Positions 1 through 13,409 of a stretch of 64,000 nucleotides of DNA are shown here, in pieces. Every line of letters starts with the position of its first letter. Position 1 is the stretch's first letter. Under the pieces are notes generated by a model that was not told where the DNA came from, ran no database searches, and worked only from the letters and a program-made list of their open reading frames with translations. The DNA is taken from the NCBI RefSeq assembly GCF_028769735.1, contig NC_088170.1, forward strand, positions 54,903,585 to 54,967,584. Reading direction: 5' to 3'. Position numbers and translations under genes: made by a program. Origin of the DNA: Zonotrichia leucophrys gambelii. Lineage: Eukaryota > Chordata > Aves > Passeriformes > Passerellidae.

Positions 1-2869
1 TTGTGAGAGTGCATCAGTGTGGCAGGAAAAATTCTGCAGTTCACATGGTGTCTAACTAGAAATCCTTCCCAACTCAGATTTATTTAAATGACTGGAAATT
101 GTTATTTGGAAAAGCAAAAATATCCACAAACAAAGCAACCCAAGCTCACCCAAAACCAAAAACCAAACTAAAAGAACATACAGGGAGGGGACAGTTTTCC
201 CTGTGTATTGAGAACAATGAGTGTTTTAAGTGTTCCAACACTAATTTCTGAGATGAGTGTTCAGCTTCCTCATCCCCCTGACAGGAATTAAGATCCACAT
301 CATAGGGAAAATGCTTTAGGCAGAAAGATTTGAATAGTTTTTGTGTGGGGAGCTAGGGAAGAAGAAGAAAATATCACAATTTGAAGCTCTTCCACTGTGC
401 AGTGAAAATGAAATAATTCTCTCGTCTACATGGTAGGGCACTCAATAAATGGAAGTTTGTACGTGCCAATCCCCAGTTCAAAGCCTGGCTATGTAGTTCC
501 TTTTCGTATAAAATACATACACAGTGACTGAAGCACAGACACCTTTGCTAGTTTTTTCCAGCGCAGCAGCAAATTCTGGTCAATCCTCACTGATACTGAT
601 GAAAGAAAAAAAATAATGTGGATTCCATCCAGCATAAAAGTTATTCCTATGACAGACAGAAAACCATGAATGCAAAGAAAAGACACTTACATAAATAAAC
701 AATACAAGGAAATTGTAACTGTCATTATGGGGTTCTGAGGATGATAAAGGAGAGGAAAATTAATAAGACAAATCAGAATAAAACCACAGAACACAGGTTT
801 TATGTTCTGATTGTCCAAGGAGACAACTAGAGACGAACAGGCAGGTAAACAACATTTCAGGATTTAAACCTTGGGTACTGAAATGCATTAGTTTGAGGAA
901 TTTAAATATATATTTCTGATATGTCCCATTTTAACTTCCTAACTCATAGTTCCTTATAATCAGTTAGACATGTAGGCCTTATTAATTTCACTGGAAAATA
1001 ATTTCCCAGATTCCTGCCTGTGCTGTGATGACTGTCAGCTTCTGATTTCTTCCTCATGGAGAAGACCCACCTTTATTTCTGAAATACTGTGGGCCTTAGT
1101 GAAGTTCCTGACAGAAATTAAAAATGAAAGTATAATTATAATGTCATAAGGTTATTTTTCACACACCTGTCTCTCATGTGAAACCATGTATTCATTGTTT
1201 GACATCATCCGTTAAAGGCAAATATAGTTGGACAAGTTAGGTGCTCCACTTCAGGTCTCCAGTATCTTAGATGTGATTTATATAGTGATGTTACTCAGAC
1301 TCTGAGAGTACTTTAGACTCATTACCTTGCAATGGTTAGCATTAGCAGAGATTCCTTGTTTGCAGAGATCTTAATTGACAGACAGTAATGGCATTAAGAC
1401 TTTATTTTAAAAGAATTCATGCAGTCAATGTGATTTAACAATATAGTATATCAATCAAAGCCATGCACAAATTAAAGTTCAGCTGAAATAATGCTACCTT
1501 TAGAACATGAGTTCTTCTTTGTAGTACAAAATATCAAAAGAAAATTCTTTGAAGAGATCGATGCATTGATTTAAAGACAGCCTTTAAGTTGTGATGGTGT
1601 TTTACCTGCTATGTATTCTTTTCAAGTAGAAAAAATATAAAGTATTTTTTTCTTGTATTGATTTTTTTAAGTCCCAAATAGAGACCAAGGTAGATATTTC
1701 TAGTAATAGATAGTACAATTTTAACATGGTATAATATGTGGCAGGAATTGTATATTATGTGATGGTTATGACCAGATATCAGACAAGATGTTTTGCTGTT
1801 GGAATAATCCTATTGCATTATGGTACTATAGACTTACCTGGTGCTCATATATTATTTCTTACTGTGGAAGAACTTACCGTCTTATATTTCTTACCATTTC
1901 ATTGAAAAAATGTCATAGCCTGTACTTCAACCTGCCTTTTGCTATCATAAGCATTCATATATCACATATTTAATCAAGCAGGAAAACAGAATTTGGAAAT
2001 ATAGTCTGTTGAGACTTTTTATCAGTTAAATTTCAATTGTACTCTTTGGTTCGCCATGCAGATATATGAATACACAAATATTATATCAGTGTTAGTAGCA
2101 AGAGAGGCCTCCAATACAACTGCCTTCATTCAGCCTGCTAGAAAATATATATTAGGTCTCCTGGAATAACCCTTTCTTGTGCATAATGACAAGATTAAAA
2201 AAAAACCAAACCTGTAAGACAGTCATATGACTTTACATATTATTTGGATTAAAAATAAAAAAGAAATATAGATATCCATCAGCAATCGACTCAAGGGTTG
2301 GTCTCCTGGGGAGTTGTTGTGTAACAGTTTCCTGTAATGGTGTTTCCTGGAAGGTTAATTTCTGAAGGATTCAATTATTCCATATGTTCATAAAACAGCA
2401 TAACAATGTGTGCAAATTATTTATCCTATGGTAATCAATAAAGACTAATTTATTTTGCTTTGTTCATCACATGCTTTCATATATAAGATTTAGAGCACAG
2501 GATTAATGCTAGGAACACTACTTACACTTTAATCTGTCTGCTATATATATTTACAGAAATTATCTGTAAATAATGATAGGATTAATTTTTTACCTGCTTC
2601 TTTTACAATTGTTCAGAAGCTTTCATAACATTTTCCTGCTCTGCAATATGATAACTTTGCAATATTGTTGTCTTATTTGAAGATCTGGAACAAGTGAATT
2701 AATTGCCACCTGAGGACTCAGGAAATCTATTTTAAAGTCCTTTCAACATACTGTAATATACTGAATTAATCTTAAATACCAGAGACAGGGCAGAACCTAT
2801 GTTTTCAATTTCTGTTGCATATTATTTTGCCTAAAACATGATGTCACATTTAACAAATTTGATATATCC
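1..2869. other. AT-rich unique non-coding DNA
   Basis: No coding frame of note, no recognised repeat and no splice-like exon was seen. Open frames are under about 75 codons and low in complexity. The only structured item is a small inverted repeat at 2548-2572, listed separately. Consistent with intergenic or intronic vertebrate DNA. Confidence 0.7.
2548..2572. repeat. Short inverted repeat, 10-bp stem
   Basis: A perfect 10-bp stem (TATTTACAGA against TCTGTAAATA) surrounds a 5-base loop. At this size and base composition it could occur by chance in 64 kb of AT-rich DNA. No function is claimed. Confidence 0.6.
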
Positions 2870-3792
2870 AGTTAGCAATGACCCCACTGATATGCATCCA
2901 GCAGGAAAGAGCTCCCCCTCCTTAGCCTCAGTCATTATGCAGACCACACCAAGCCTGGCAGGAGTGTTGAACTGCTGGAGGGTAGGAAGGATCTGCAGAG
3001 GGATCTGGACAGACCAGATCAATGAGCCAACAGCAATTGTGTGAGGCTTCACAAGGCCAGGTGCTGCACTTGGGTCACAATAATGCCATGAAGTTGGGGC
3101 TTAGGGTAAATCAGCTGGGGATAAAGGACCAGAGAATTATGTTTGACAGGCAGTTGAACATAAGCCAGAGTGTGCCCAGGTGGCTGAGAAGGTCAGTGGC
3201 ACCCTGGCTTGGATCAGCCATAGTGCGGCCAGCAGAAGCAGGGCAGTGCTCATCCCTCTGTACTTGGTACTGGTGTGGCCACATCCCAAATCCCATATCC
3301 AGTTTTGGGCTCCTCATGACAAGAAAGATGTTGAGACGCTGGAGCACATCCAGAGAAGGGCAATGGAACTGGGGAAGTGTCTGAACATCAGTCCTGTTAA
3401 GGAGTGTCTGAGGAAGCTGGGATTGTTCAGCCTTGAGAAGAGGAGTCTTGGGAGGGACCTCGCAACTCTGTGCAGCTGCCTGAAAGGAGAGTGCAGCCAG
3501 GAATGGTTGGTCAGCTCTCCCAACAAGTGACAGGACAAGAGGGAATGGTCTTAAGTTGCACCAGGTGAGATTTAGATGGGATATTAGGGAAAAAAGTCTT
3601 CACAAGGATTTTCAAGTATTGAATCAGTCTGACCAGGGAAGTGGTTGAGTCACTGTCTCCAAAGGGATTTTAAATACATGTAGATATGGCACTTAATGAC
3701 ATGGTTTAGTGGTGAAGGTGGCAGTGCTGACTTGTTGGTTTGACTTCATGACCTTAGAGATTTTTTCCAACCTAAAACATTCTATGATTCAT
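2870..3792 (+). mobile_element. CR1 LINE, 5'-truncated 3' end
   Basis: This is a sense-strand copy of the 3' end of a CR1 non-LTR retrotransposon, the main LINE of birds. It holds the C-terminal tail of the reverse-transcriptase ORF followed by the short 3' UTR. Reading the + strand, RT-tail residues appear in two frames: one near 3022-3180, then another near 3180-3530 with recognisable stretches such as QFWAPHDKKD and LGLFSLEKRS. At least one frameshift therefore separates them, and stops follow. The copy ends at about 3779-3792 in the ATTCTATGATTC tail typical of CR1. The 5' limit is uncertain; similarity is clear from about 2930 and weaker before that. All of ORF1 and most of ORF2 are missing, so this is a dead copy made by incomplete reverse transcription. 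The antisense open frames over this interval are shadows. Confidence 0.93.
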
Positions 3793-4317
3793 TATATCAC
3801 TGTGAGAAGTAACTTAAGAGAAAAAATTATATTTGGCCTATGCCAGTGACCTGATTTTTAAAATTAACAAACAAACCAAAAATTCAAACTATTAAATTGC
3901 ATGAAAAAAAAAAAAAGACATGCTTTCATTTGTTTTTCCTGAACGTATTTATTTTTGAAACTTTTGATATGTGCTGTGACAGTAAAATAATATTATTTTC
4001 TTTTAAATAGCTCAGTCATTTTACAGGAAAGATAAAATGCCATGAACTGCTGGGCATTTTAGTACACAGAATCAATATTTTTCAAGCAGCTTCACAGTTC
4101 CATCTAATAATAATCTATTTCATTGTATTCTACTACCTGAAAGTCCTATCTCCATATCATCTCTCAAAATGTGAAAACGCCTCCAGCTAACACTGCAGTC
4201 AACATACTGTTGAATTATGAATTTTGCTCTGAAACACACAAAATGCTAGCATTGTTTATGTGACTAACATTAACCAAAAACTATATAAAGATTCAAGTTT
4301 CACTCTGATTTGTTAAT

Positions 4318-4341
4318 AAAGGAAGAAATAAAGGAAGAAAT
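4318..4341. repeat. Perfect 12-bp tandem duplication
   Basis: The unit AAAGGAAGAAAT occurs twice head to tail and is followed by a partial third copy (AAAGAAAGG). This looks like replication slippage in a purine-rich tract. Confidence 0.8.
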
Positions 4342-7158
4342 AAAGAAAGGAGATTAACTAGGGAACTCTGAGTTTGGAATGGATATTTCTGACAAAATTT
4401 CAAATCCCTTACTGGCAATTTATAAACCAGCAGAATGTATGGAAAGTCCTTGTCAGATTTTTTGATTGTCAGTGTAATTGGGGTGCAAATGTGGGGAGCA
4501 ATATTATATCAGACTTCTAAATCAACAAAGCAGTCTAGTGAGACAGCAATGTAAACCTCATATTTTAGTTTGAATATATGGATGGCACTGCTTAATCATC
4601 TGGAGGTATTCTTGAAATATCTATAGGAAAGTATGATCTAATTTACCAAAAATCTGAAAAACATTTTGTGATTTTTTAAAAAATTTTAATGGAAACAAAC
4701 AAGCAAAATTGAATGATTACTCAATTACACTATATTTTGTATCCACTGTACAGAAAAAACAGTGAAATATATTTTTTTCTACACTGATTGGTGTGGAATT
4801 TGCAGGCAACCCCAACAAAGGAAGAGATGAGAATCTTGACTCCATATTTCAGAATGTTGATTTATTATCTTATTATTTATATTATATTAAAAGAAAATGA
4901 TATCTAAAATTACACTAAAGAAAAGAGAAAGGAGACATCAGAAGGCTACAAAAGAAAGGAATAAATAATAAAATCTTGTGACTGCTCACAGCCTCGACAC
5001 AGCTGGCTGTCATTGGTCATCAAGTGAAAACCATTCACATGCTGGGTAAACAATTCTCCAAATCACATTCCAAAGCAACAAAACATGGAGAAGCTGAAGC
5101 TTCCCAGCTTCTCAGGAGAAAAGATCCTAGAAAAAGGATTTTTCAGAAAATATGTCTGTGACAGATCAGGATTTTTAGAGAAATTAAAACTACAATGCCT
5201 AGTTGAAATTATGATGTATGGCACTTTCTTTTAGTGCTGCTTCTAGGTTTTAAGCAATGTCTATCTGAGGCAACCTATACAAATAGGGGACTGAGTTCTC
5301 AGTCTTACACCTTACATGGAACTTACCTTCTGTGAAAATTTACTCCTTCTGAGACATAAAAATTCTGATTCTTATAAATTTTCTGTGTCTTTTTCCAAGG
5401 AACTTGCTTGTTTTCAGGAGCACAGCATAGCTTTTAAAAAAGGGATTCTTTTAATCCCTTCCTATTCTTCTCATCTCCATCCTTTTCTCCAGCTTCATGG
5501 TTGCAGCACAATGTGTTCCACACAAGCAGGTGTGGGTGCAAATCCTGGCAGACTGAAGTGAGAATAAAATCAAGGCTTCCACATCCTGGAAAAGTGCGCT
5601 AACCACTAATATGAAAATAAACTGGTGGTAGTAGCAGCATTCAAAAAGAAAGCAGCAGTTACCCAGAGCATTGTGTGAGGTGCCCAACCTTGTTGTTATG
5701 TGTTAGGGATTCTCTGAACAACACCATCAGGTCCAGCCCCTGAGGGGACTTGCACATCATCATGCTGGTTTCTGACCTGCAGTCAGGCAGAGATTCTCCT
5801 ATGATGACACATATCTCAGCAATCTCAAGTTTGAGCGACGTGTGGCCATACTCAGGACAAAAACTTCCAGTGCTTAGAATTAAAGTAAAAAAGTACATAA
5901 AAATCAGCAAAAATATGTGATACTACTAACCTTAGAGGGATTGAGTTTTCAAGATCACAGATTTTGACATAAAATACTATATTCTATCTAGCTATCAGGA
6001 TCTATATGCATAGGAAGAGTGGGGAAGGGGTAAAGGGGTTGAGTCTGTGCCATGATTTTATTCTGGAAAAAATTTCAAATTCTTTAAAAAATTATTTAAT
6101 GTAGTTAGTTAAACTCTCAGATTTCAAAACTCAACTTGCAACTTGATGGAATAAACCCTTTCTGTGTATTTTATTACTTTGATTAAAGTGGCTAACCAAG
6201 TAAATATTCACCTAAACGAGCATATTAGTGCAATTAATTAAACTAATTATAGACAGAACAATTTTAATTGAGGTGACGTTAAAGATGGAGCCAATAAAAT
6301 TACTATTTTCAAACATCTAAATCTTTCAATAAAATAAGTAATCACTGAATTATGGGTTTGACATGGGATGCAGTGATTTTATACTAAGCTTGATTTACGA
6401 AATAGAATTCAGAATCTTTAAAACTGGTGAACAAGCAATTCCAGTCACGGCAGTTATAATTTCTTACCAGAGAATTAGCAAAGAAATTTATAAGATATAT
6501 GTGTTCCTTATTTAAGTGTCTCTTCTGAGCAGAGCTAATTGAGAAATGTTTTAAATTTTTAATCAAAAGAATTGTCTACTTGTTCTAGACTTGCTAGTTA
6601 GCCATTAAAAATATTATTTTCTTCTTAAAATTATTTTAAGTAATATAATCTTTAAAGTCCTGTGTTTATTGATTTATTTATTGGCAGATGCATTTATTTT
6701 ACAGAACTGCAAATGGTGTTTTCCTTCTACATACCTGCATTTGTGCATGGCTATGCAAAAAGAAAACCTGATTAATGTAAAGTTTACATTTCTTCTCTTT
6801 ATTTCTATAAAGAATAGAAGGCATTTATGCAAGTAAAGTAAAAGTTTGGAGCTACATTTTTGTAATTGATGAGAGTTGTAAACCTATTTCAAATAAATTC
6901 AATAAATCCTGTTAAAATGAGGAAATGAAATTGTTCCTAAGTATTTAAATTTAGATATTACTAATGGTACTGTGTCTTTTTCTTGCTGTTATATTAGAAA
7001 TTCCCTTTAACCATGTTATTTATTAAGAAGATATTTAATATTTGAAAAATCAATTAAATATTTTTTAATTTGAATTAATTACAATGAATATTTGGTGGTT
7101 TAGTATCGTAAAACTGATTAAACTATCAAAGCAGTCTAGTATATTGGTGTCCTAAGTG

Positions 7159-7186
7159 TTTTACCACTATGAAAAAAGTGGTAAAA
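7159..7186. repeat. Inverted repeat, 10-bp stem
   Basis: TTTTACCACT (7159-7168) is perfectly complementary to AGTGGTAAAA (7177-7186) across an 8-base loop. Role unknown; it may be chance. Confidence 0.6.
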
Positions 7187-10100
7187 TGTATAGCATTTAC
7201 ATTTGCTATATCTCAGTGAAAGGCTAGGCTTCCTCAAAAGTTTAAAGAAACAAACTCTTTTTGTTTGGCAAGTAAAGATATGATTTTTTTACGAAAAAGA
7301 AGAAGAATGAACCGATACTCTGAATGTGCCAATGACATATTTCTGACATCAAGAAAAAAAAGCATTGTGGTTTACTGGAGCTACAGAAAGTTGTTGCAAG
7401 GAGCAAAATGGGACCAAGGAGAAGAGGGTGAATATGTCTGCAGAAGGGAAACCTGACAAACACCAACGTACCTCATGCTATGTTCTCCTCTGTCTGACCT
7501 CTCCACTAAGAGAATTATGAATCTGCCATACGGAATAAATTTTAAGCATCTATTAGTTTGGAAAGGCAGTATACTTCTTTTAATTGAAAAATTTTCACTG
7601 ACATAGACAATAGTAATTTATTTAATTCTGTATTGCTAATACAATGTAATGTAGTGGATTCCTTGTCATATACAATACATATAAAGAGTAGGATCTGCAT
7701 CTGCAGAACCTCACATGAAATTCTGACCTCAGACTGAAGTATAAGGCTTTATATTTATGTGTCCCAAAGGAACTTATATTTTTACTATTTTCGCTTGCCT
7801 ACACAAAACATTATTTCTCCTTGTACTGACAATTTAATTTTACAATGGGAAACACAAAATTTAGTAACTTGTTAGTCATGATCAACATGAAAGTTGTTAA
7901 CTTTGTTGCCATTATGTGGACCCTCCCTTGTAATAAAGTGCCCTAAGCCTGATTCTTGCCCTGAAGTAAAGGTGACATTTTTAGCTCTGCCTAGTAACAG
8001 AAAAGAAGAGGTTCATAATCTCTTAGATACAATTCTTTGGGGATGACGGCACTGACAGAGCTGGATTGCGAATGTTGGAGACCAGAGTGACATGTCCAAC
8101 TCAGAACACTGAATTCTTGTAGTGTGCTTTTACCAAGAAACCCTTGGTGAGGATGGGATGACCTTTTATTCACTGTCTCTCATTGCAGATGTGTCATTGT
8201 GAAATAAATACAAAACCTGAAAAAGCAGGGAATGAATAAAAGATTTAGTAATCAAGCAGAGGATGCTGAGGACACTTCCTCATTCTTTTTCCATCAACAT
8301 AACATGCACGTAAATAGTCCCCTTACTCTCCTCTACCTGTTCCTAATTAAAAGCAAATTACTCTGATACAATGATGTTTTAAATGTCACAGTTCTGTAGA
8401 ATTTCAGCAGTTCTGCATTTTTTAGCAGCTTAGAAGCTCTGCAGAACAATTTCCGATTTGCATTTCATCACTACCTTAATGGAGGAACAGCAGTAAGCTT
8501 AGGAATTAAAGCTTGCTAGATTAGGGAGTTTGTGCACAAGATTTCAGATCTCTGGTGAATGGCTTGCTGCAGCACTACAAATCATTCTGTCAAACCAAAT
8601 TGTGGTGTTAAAATACACATTTAAAACAGTGCTCTCCAAATAGGTAATATGGAGGCAATTGAAAAACCCAAAGTGCATAAAATAGTTGGAAAAAGTGAAC
8701 AGTGAAGGAGTAAAAGACCAAAGGAAAAAGGAAAAAGAAAAAAAAACAAAACAGACCACAAAACCAAGGCAAATGTAAAATACACATTACTGTAGAAAAA
8801 AATATAATTTAGTTTGTCACCAATTAGAAATAAACCACATACTATGAGGCTTAACATTTCACCTGTTGTGCACACAGTGCTGTCTACTGAGATGTGATGG
8901 GGAATCATGGGGAAAAATAGAGAAAACTTTATGCCTCATAAGTCTCCCACTGAAATACACTGAGAAACATGTAATCTGCAAATGCCCAGGAAATATCCAG
9001 CTAGGAGTTCCTCATTTCATTAAATAGAATCATTGATTTCCATGGGAAGGTACAATTAAAAGGGAAAATAGAGGACAAGGACAAATGCTAATTCTCTAAT
9101 AGTTTTTAAATCAATGAGTTAAATATAAAACCCCAAACCTTCAGCATTGTAGAACTCAACCAAATGATTGTGCAAATTTTATGACTCTTGCTGTGGGCTG
9201 CACTTTATAAAAAGACTTACTTCTTCAAGTGTTCATCAATATGAGTTCCATAAGTTAGTACGTGTGCATTCCAGTCACACTTATCATGAATGCTAAGACA
9301 GAATAAATATGAATTATTCTTCTCTGCTCCCCTCCCCGCAACATCAATGTATGTATTAAGAAGCAGGGGAGATAATTAATAGAATCAGCTTAAGAGATTT
9401 TTAGTTTCATATTTTTAATATTAAAATACGTATACTGAATATCCAGTTCAACTCTATATAATTAAAACCACAAACTTTTAGGTTAGATAAAGATGCTAAT
9501 TAAGAGTTCTGTTGAGTTAATCTGCTTCCATTAAACACCTAGGCCAACATGGATTCTTTCTTCATATGCATGAAAGGAAAATAGAAAACCTTAATAGAAA
9601 ATGCTGATCAATGTGTTGTTATGGTTTTAATTGAATAAAAAAAAATCCATTAAAAAACCAAAGCCACCTTTTTTCATTGAATGGAAAATCGGTTATCTAT
9701 ACATACCAATGAATTAATACTGAAATTCCCTTCTGTCCCACATGAATGTTTGACACTTCATTTAAATTTAAAAAAAATTGAACTAAATTAATCCTTGTGA
9801 CCTTTTATCCCCAGAGTTCTTAATCAATTATCTTGATTGATTAATAGGTCTTTATATGGCCCTAAATTATAGTGCTCAAATCCTGTCCTTTTCTTCACTC
9901 TCTTTAAATATCAAATAATGCCAGAGCATAAAGACTATTACCAAGTGTTTTCCCATGCTCTAAGACAAGCCTTATCCCTTAAAGCAAGCTTAGTGAAATA
10001 CAAATAACATAAATTCTGATTTTTTTCTATTGCAATCACATCAGCAAAATTTTCAGATGATTTTTTGCTATAAGTATAGCACTCATATTGTTCTTCCTAT

Positions 10101-12217
10101 CCTTAGGTGTGAATATTTCATATTTCACATATTGCATATTTTGATCTGCAGGAACTAAAACCAAAGATATGTTCTTTTTGTTTGGTTGGTTTTGTTGTTT
10201 TGTGAGAATTGGCAGAGTTGGCATACTATGATTTAGTTATTAAGAAAATCATGTGATTAAAAGATATAGCAAGAATTACAAATTCCACATGTGGAAATAT
10301 TTCCACTTGGATCACTTTGGAAGCCCAGACCCTCACTATAATTTTAAATTGATTCTCTCTTATGCATATAGGAAATAACAGCCTAAGGATTTTGGAATCT
10401 TTTCCACCTGATTCCTTTACACTGATAAATAAGGTGTAAAACATCAAAGAAACATGTCTTGTTTGCTTTTTCATATCAACTAGAACTTCATTTTTTGTTA
10501 TAATCACAGGGCAATACTTGTATGAAATTCGTCTTTTTGACAGAATCTGCAGGCAAACCTGTGAATCTTGTAATGACCCAAAATTTTAACGCCTCTAATT
10601 GATCACTTCTAGATGAAGCTATACACAGAAATATATTATTGATAAGTACATTATAGTCTTTCTTCTTCAGTGTAGTAACTCTGTCTACCTAACAATCTCC
10701 TGAACATTGTGCAAGAAGGCAAAGTATTTACATAACTCTAGTAAGCCCACATACCATTCAGGTATGACAGTTAACCATATTTTAGTCATGGCAATATAAT
10801 TTTAATCCAAAGTTCTCTTTCTCTTCCCCTTCTTTTCCTTCTTACACAGGCCATAACCATGATCGTATTTGTTTACTAATAATTTCTTTATTAATGTAGA
10901 TGCATATTCCCATGTAATGCAGAGGCAAAAAGCATATTAAATGTAGCATAAGGAAGAATTCAAATATGGAAGGAATTTGAGTGGAAAGTGAGGAGAAAAA
11001 GAAGCGCTTCTATGAATAGTTAATTAATTAATTGATGCATTTCCAGATAGGAGAGGAAGAATAATGAATATTTATAGCAGTGGGTTCTGAATTAAATCTG
11101 TTTTTCTCTCCCAGAGGAGCAAAAGTATTTGAGCCAAATTTGCTAATGTTTGCAAAAGGGTTTGGTTTTGGGTTGCTTTTGAGTGTTTTTTGGTTGAGTG
11201 TTTTTTTTCCTCCCACTTTTCTGTGTAATGTACATTTGGTTTATCTCTTCAGTTCATTTTTCTTGAAATTTTGATGAAATGAAAAGTGAAAATAAACCTT
11301 AAACAACCTTGAACTGAAAAATAGAAAGACAAGGCCATAAAAAATAAATTTGTTTTGTTTTTAGTACAACAAATAACATGTCTTGACTATCTTACAAAGT
11401 GTTGGATCTGAGGACCCAGCCTTAAAAATTATGTGTGTATTTAAATGGTGATTTGGAGTATAGGGACACCTGAGTGTAGTCTGTGATGGCAGAGAAATGA
11501 GGAATTTAGATCATAATTGGTATTTTGATATGATGGTTATTTGAGTTAGGTAACCTATGGCATACTAACAGTACCAGGGAAACATATCCCCATTCAGTGT
11601 ATGATTATGTTTTAAGGTTTGTTTGGATTTGTCTTATTATTGCGATCAGTAATTAATTGTTAATAAAATTGAATCATTTTTTAAAATGCAAACTTGATTT
11701 TCAAAAATTGTACTCCTAAAATATCTATATTATTCATTTTATATATTTAAAATTTGCTTGCCTTCTGAAAGCAAAAGAGTGCTAAATGAGTATATATTTG
11801 GTATATATTTGCCAAAAGTATTTAATAGATTTTCCATTGTTATTATTGAACATCAGAGCAGTATCCTTCAAATAGAAGCATGAGGTGGCCATTTCTTAAG
11901 ACTAAGAAATATTTTTTTAATGTCATGGAGAATAATTAGGTAAATATCTGCATTAATTTGTAGATGTTTCTGACTGATACTTGGGCTATCTCAAACTGAG
12001 TTCAGCTGTAAACATTGGCATGCTTTGAGGGAAAAACATCACCTACTTATATTAAAACACAATAAAATACAAGCAGTCTTGTATTTCAGTTTGGTCCTCA
12101 ACATAAAAGCTTGATGTAGTTTTGCTTAGTTCATTGCTATCTTTGCTGTCTCCAAGCAAAATTAGCATTTTCCTACATGCCAGGTGAATTAGATTTCCAG
12201 ATATGCTAATCTCTTTT

Positions 12218-12260
12218 CACTTGAAAAAAAGTGTGGAAGACCTCCACACACTTTTCAGTG
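12218..12260. repeat. Imperfect hairpin
   Basis: The arms share GTGTGGA/TCCACAC around a 5-base centre. Outside them an A-rich stretch opposes a T-rich one with small bulges, and the outermost CACT pairs with AGTG. This gives a roughly 40-nt imperfect stem-loop. Without expression data it cannot be told from chance. Confidence 0.45.
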
Positions 12261-12920
12261 AGCTTTTTTATAGGTATTTCTGTAGTTATCCTTCATTCTT
12301 CTCTCAAAATGTTAATGGAGGAACCTAATAGATAGTAATGATTATCTGTTGTATGGTTGCATCATCAAAATCCATAAATAAAGACTACCATCAGATTCAA
12401 AATCTGAAAAGCACTTTGAAGATAAGTTCTCTAGAAATGCTTAGTTTTAAAAATATGTTGTCATGTGTTTTACAAATGACTGAATAAATCACAGGACTGA
12501 TTTAGACCCTTGTAATTTCATATGTATCTACTTTATCCCTGTTATACATGTATCTGGAATTTAGAGCTATCTCTCTGAACGTCTACTCAGCTTTCAGTAA
12601 TTTCACAAGTTTCATAGGCACCAAAAAGTGTTTTCCCTATTCATCTGACAGCTGGACTGGCAGGTAGGTCAACTGTTATCCAAGCTTAAGTAGAACTTTA
12701 AAACCAGCCCAGTTAAAGTGTGAATGGGGACATGCTGACAATAGTCAAGTTTTCTCCAATACACAACTGCCTCCAAGACTGACAATAGGGCTCATTTCTT
12801 CATTCTTCTTAGTCAGTGACGCTGGGAAAAATTACACAGGGAAGCAGAAAGAGAACTGGTCTGAATGTTCTCTCCTGGCCTTAATTTGCACCATTTTTGG
12901 AATTGCCTAGTCTGAACACA

Positions 12921-13409
12921 CTACAATTTCTGCTGTATAAAAATTCCTAAGTCTTTGACAAAGAAAGAATTTTCTTCCCTTCTAAGGAGATGCATTAAAA
13001 CTGGGATATTGTTGACACTGAATTTAACATTTCTTTTTACAATGTCAACACTGATAAAGCACCTAGTTTGTTGTTTGACTGCAACAAGTATATTCTTCAT
13101 CATCTGGCTACAAAAATCTCTCATTTCTTCATCATGAGAAAGAGGAGCCTGACCTGAGCATGAAAGTTCAAGACAAATGTTCACAAAATGTTCTCTAAGA
13201 TTTTTGAGAAAAAATAGGTATCCAACTGTTTTCATAATAGAGTCAAAAACTTGGTCTTCCTTATGGGCAATCTTGAATAACCTGTGAAAACAAATGCTCT
13301 TTGAAAAAGTTTTCAGTTTTCTAGCACCAACAATCAACACTTGATTTACTGAACGCTTTGTGTTCCTTAGGAGAGATGATGTCTTCCTTCCGTAGCACTG
13401 AAATCCCAT
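12921..13409 (-). CDS. Unrecognised 162-codon ORF, possible decayed or novel gene
   Basis: This is the longest ATG-started frame outside the LTRs and low-complexity tracts. The start has a good context on the minus strand (ACAATGG: purine at -3, G at +4) and the stop is TAG. The predicted protein is basic, mixed in composition and not a simple repeat. It shows alternating hydrophobic and charged stretches around residues 50-85 and 110-160. There is no signal peptide or clear membrane helix. I do not recognise its family. I see no AATAAA in the DNA shortly past the stop, no flanking exon and no poly(A) tail of a retrocopy. Possibilities are a fragment of a processed pseudogene, a relic of a virus or transposon gene, a single exon, or a chance frame. 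In DNA this rich in stop codons a frame of this length is uncommon but not impossible. Listed so that it can be tested. Confidence 0.2.
   Translation of the reverse strand: MGFQCYGRKTSSLLRNTKRSVNQVLIVGARKLKTFSKSICFHRLFKIAHKEDQVFDSIMKTVGYLFFLKNLREHFVNICLELSCSGQAPLSHDEEMRDFCSQMMKNILVAVKQQTRCFISVDIVKRNVKFSVNNIPVLMHLLRREENSFFVKDLGIFIQQKL

Larger units (their letters stand above)
3793..12217. other. AT-rich non-coding DNA with minor simple repeats
   Basis: No recognisable gene or interspersed repeat was seen. Open frames on both strands are short and of low complexity. Small features include an A-run near 3902-3916, a 12-bp tandem duplication at 4318-4341, a hairpin at 7159-7186, TAAT-rich patches near 6220-6300 and 9815-9850, and a short TTAA array near 11019-11034. 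Confidence 0.65.

Noticed and set aside
3022..3530. Two overlapping plus-strand frames of 116-120 codons
   Set aside because: They are pieces of the CR1 reverse-transcriptase tail in different frames, broken by a shift, not an independent gene.
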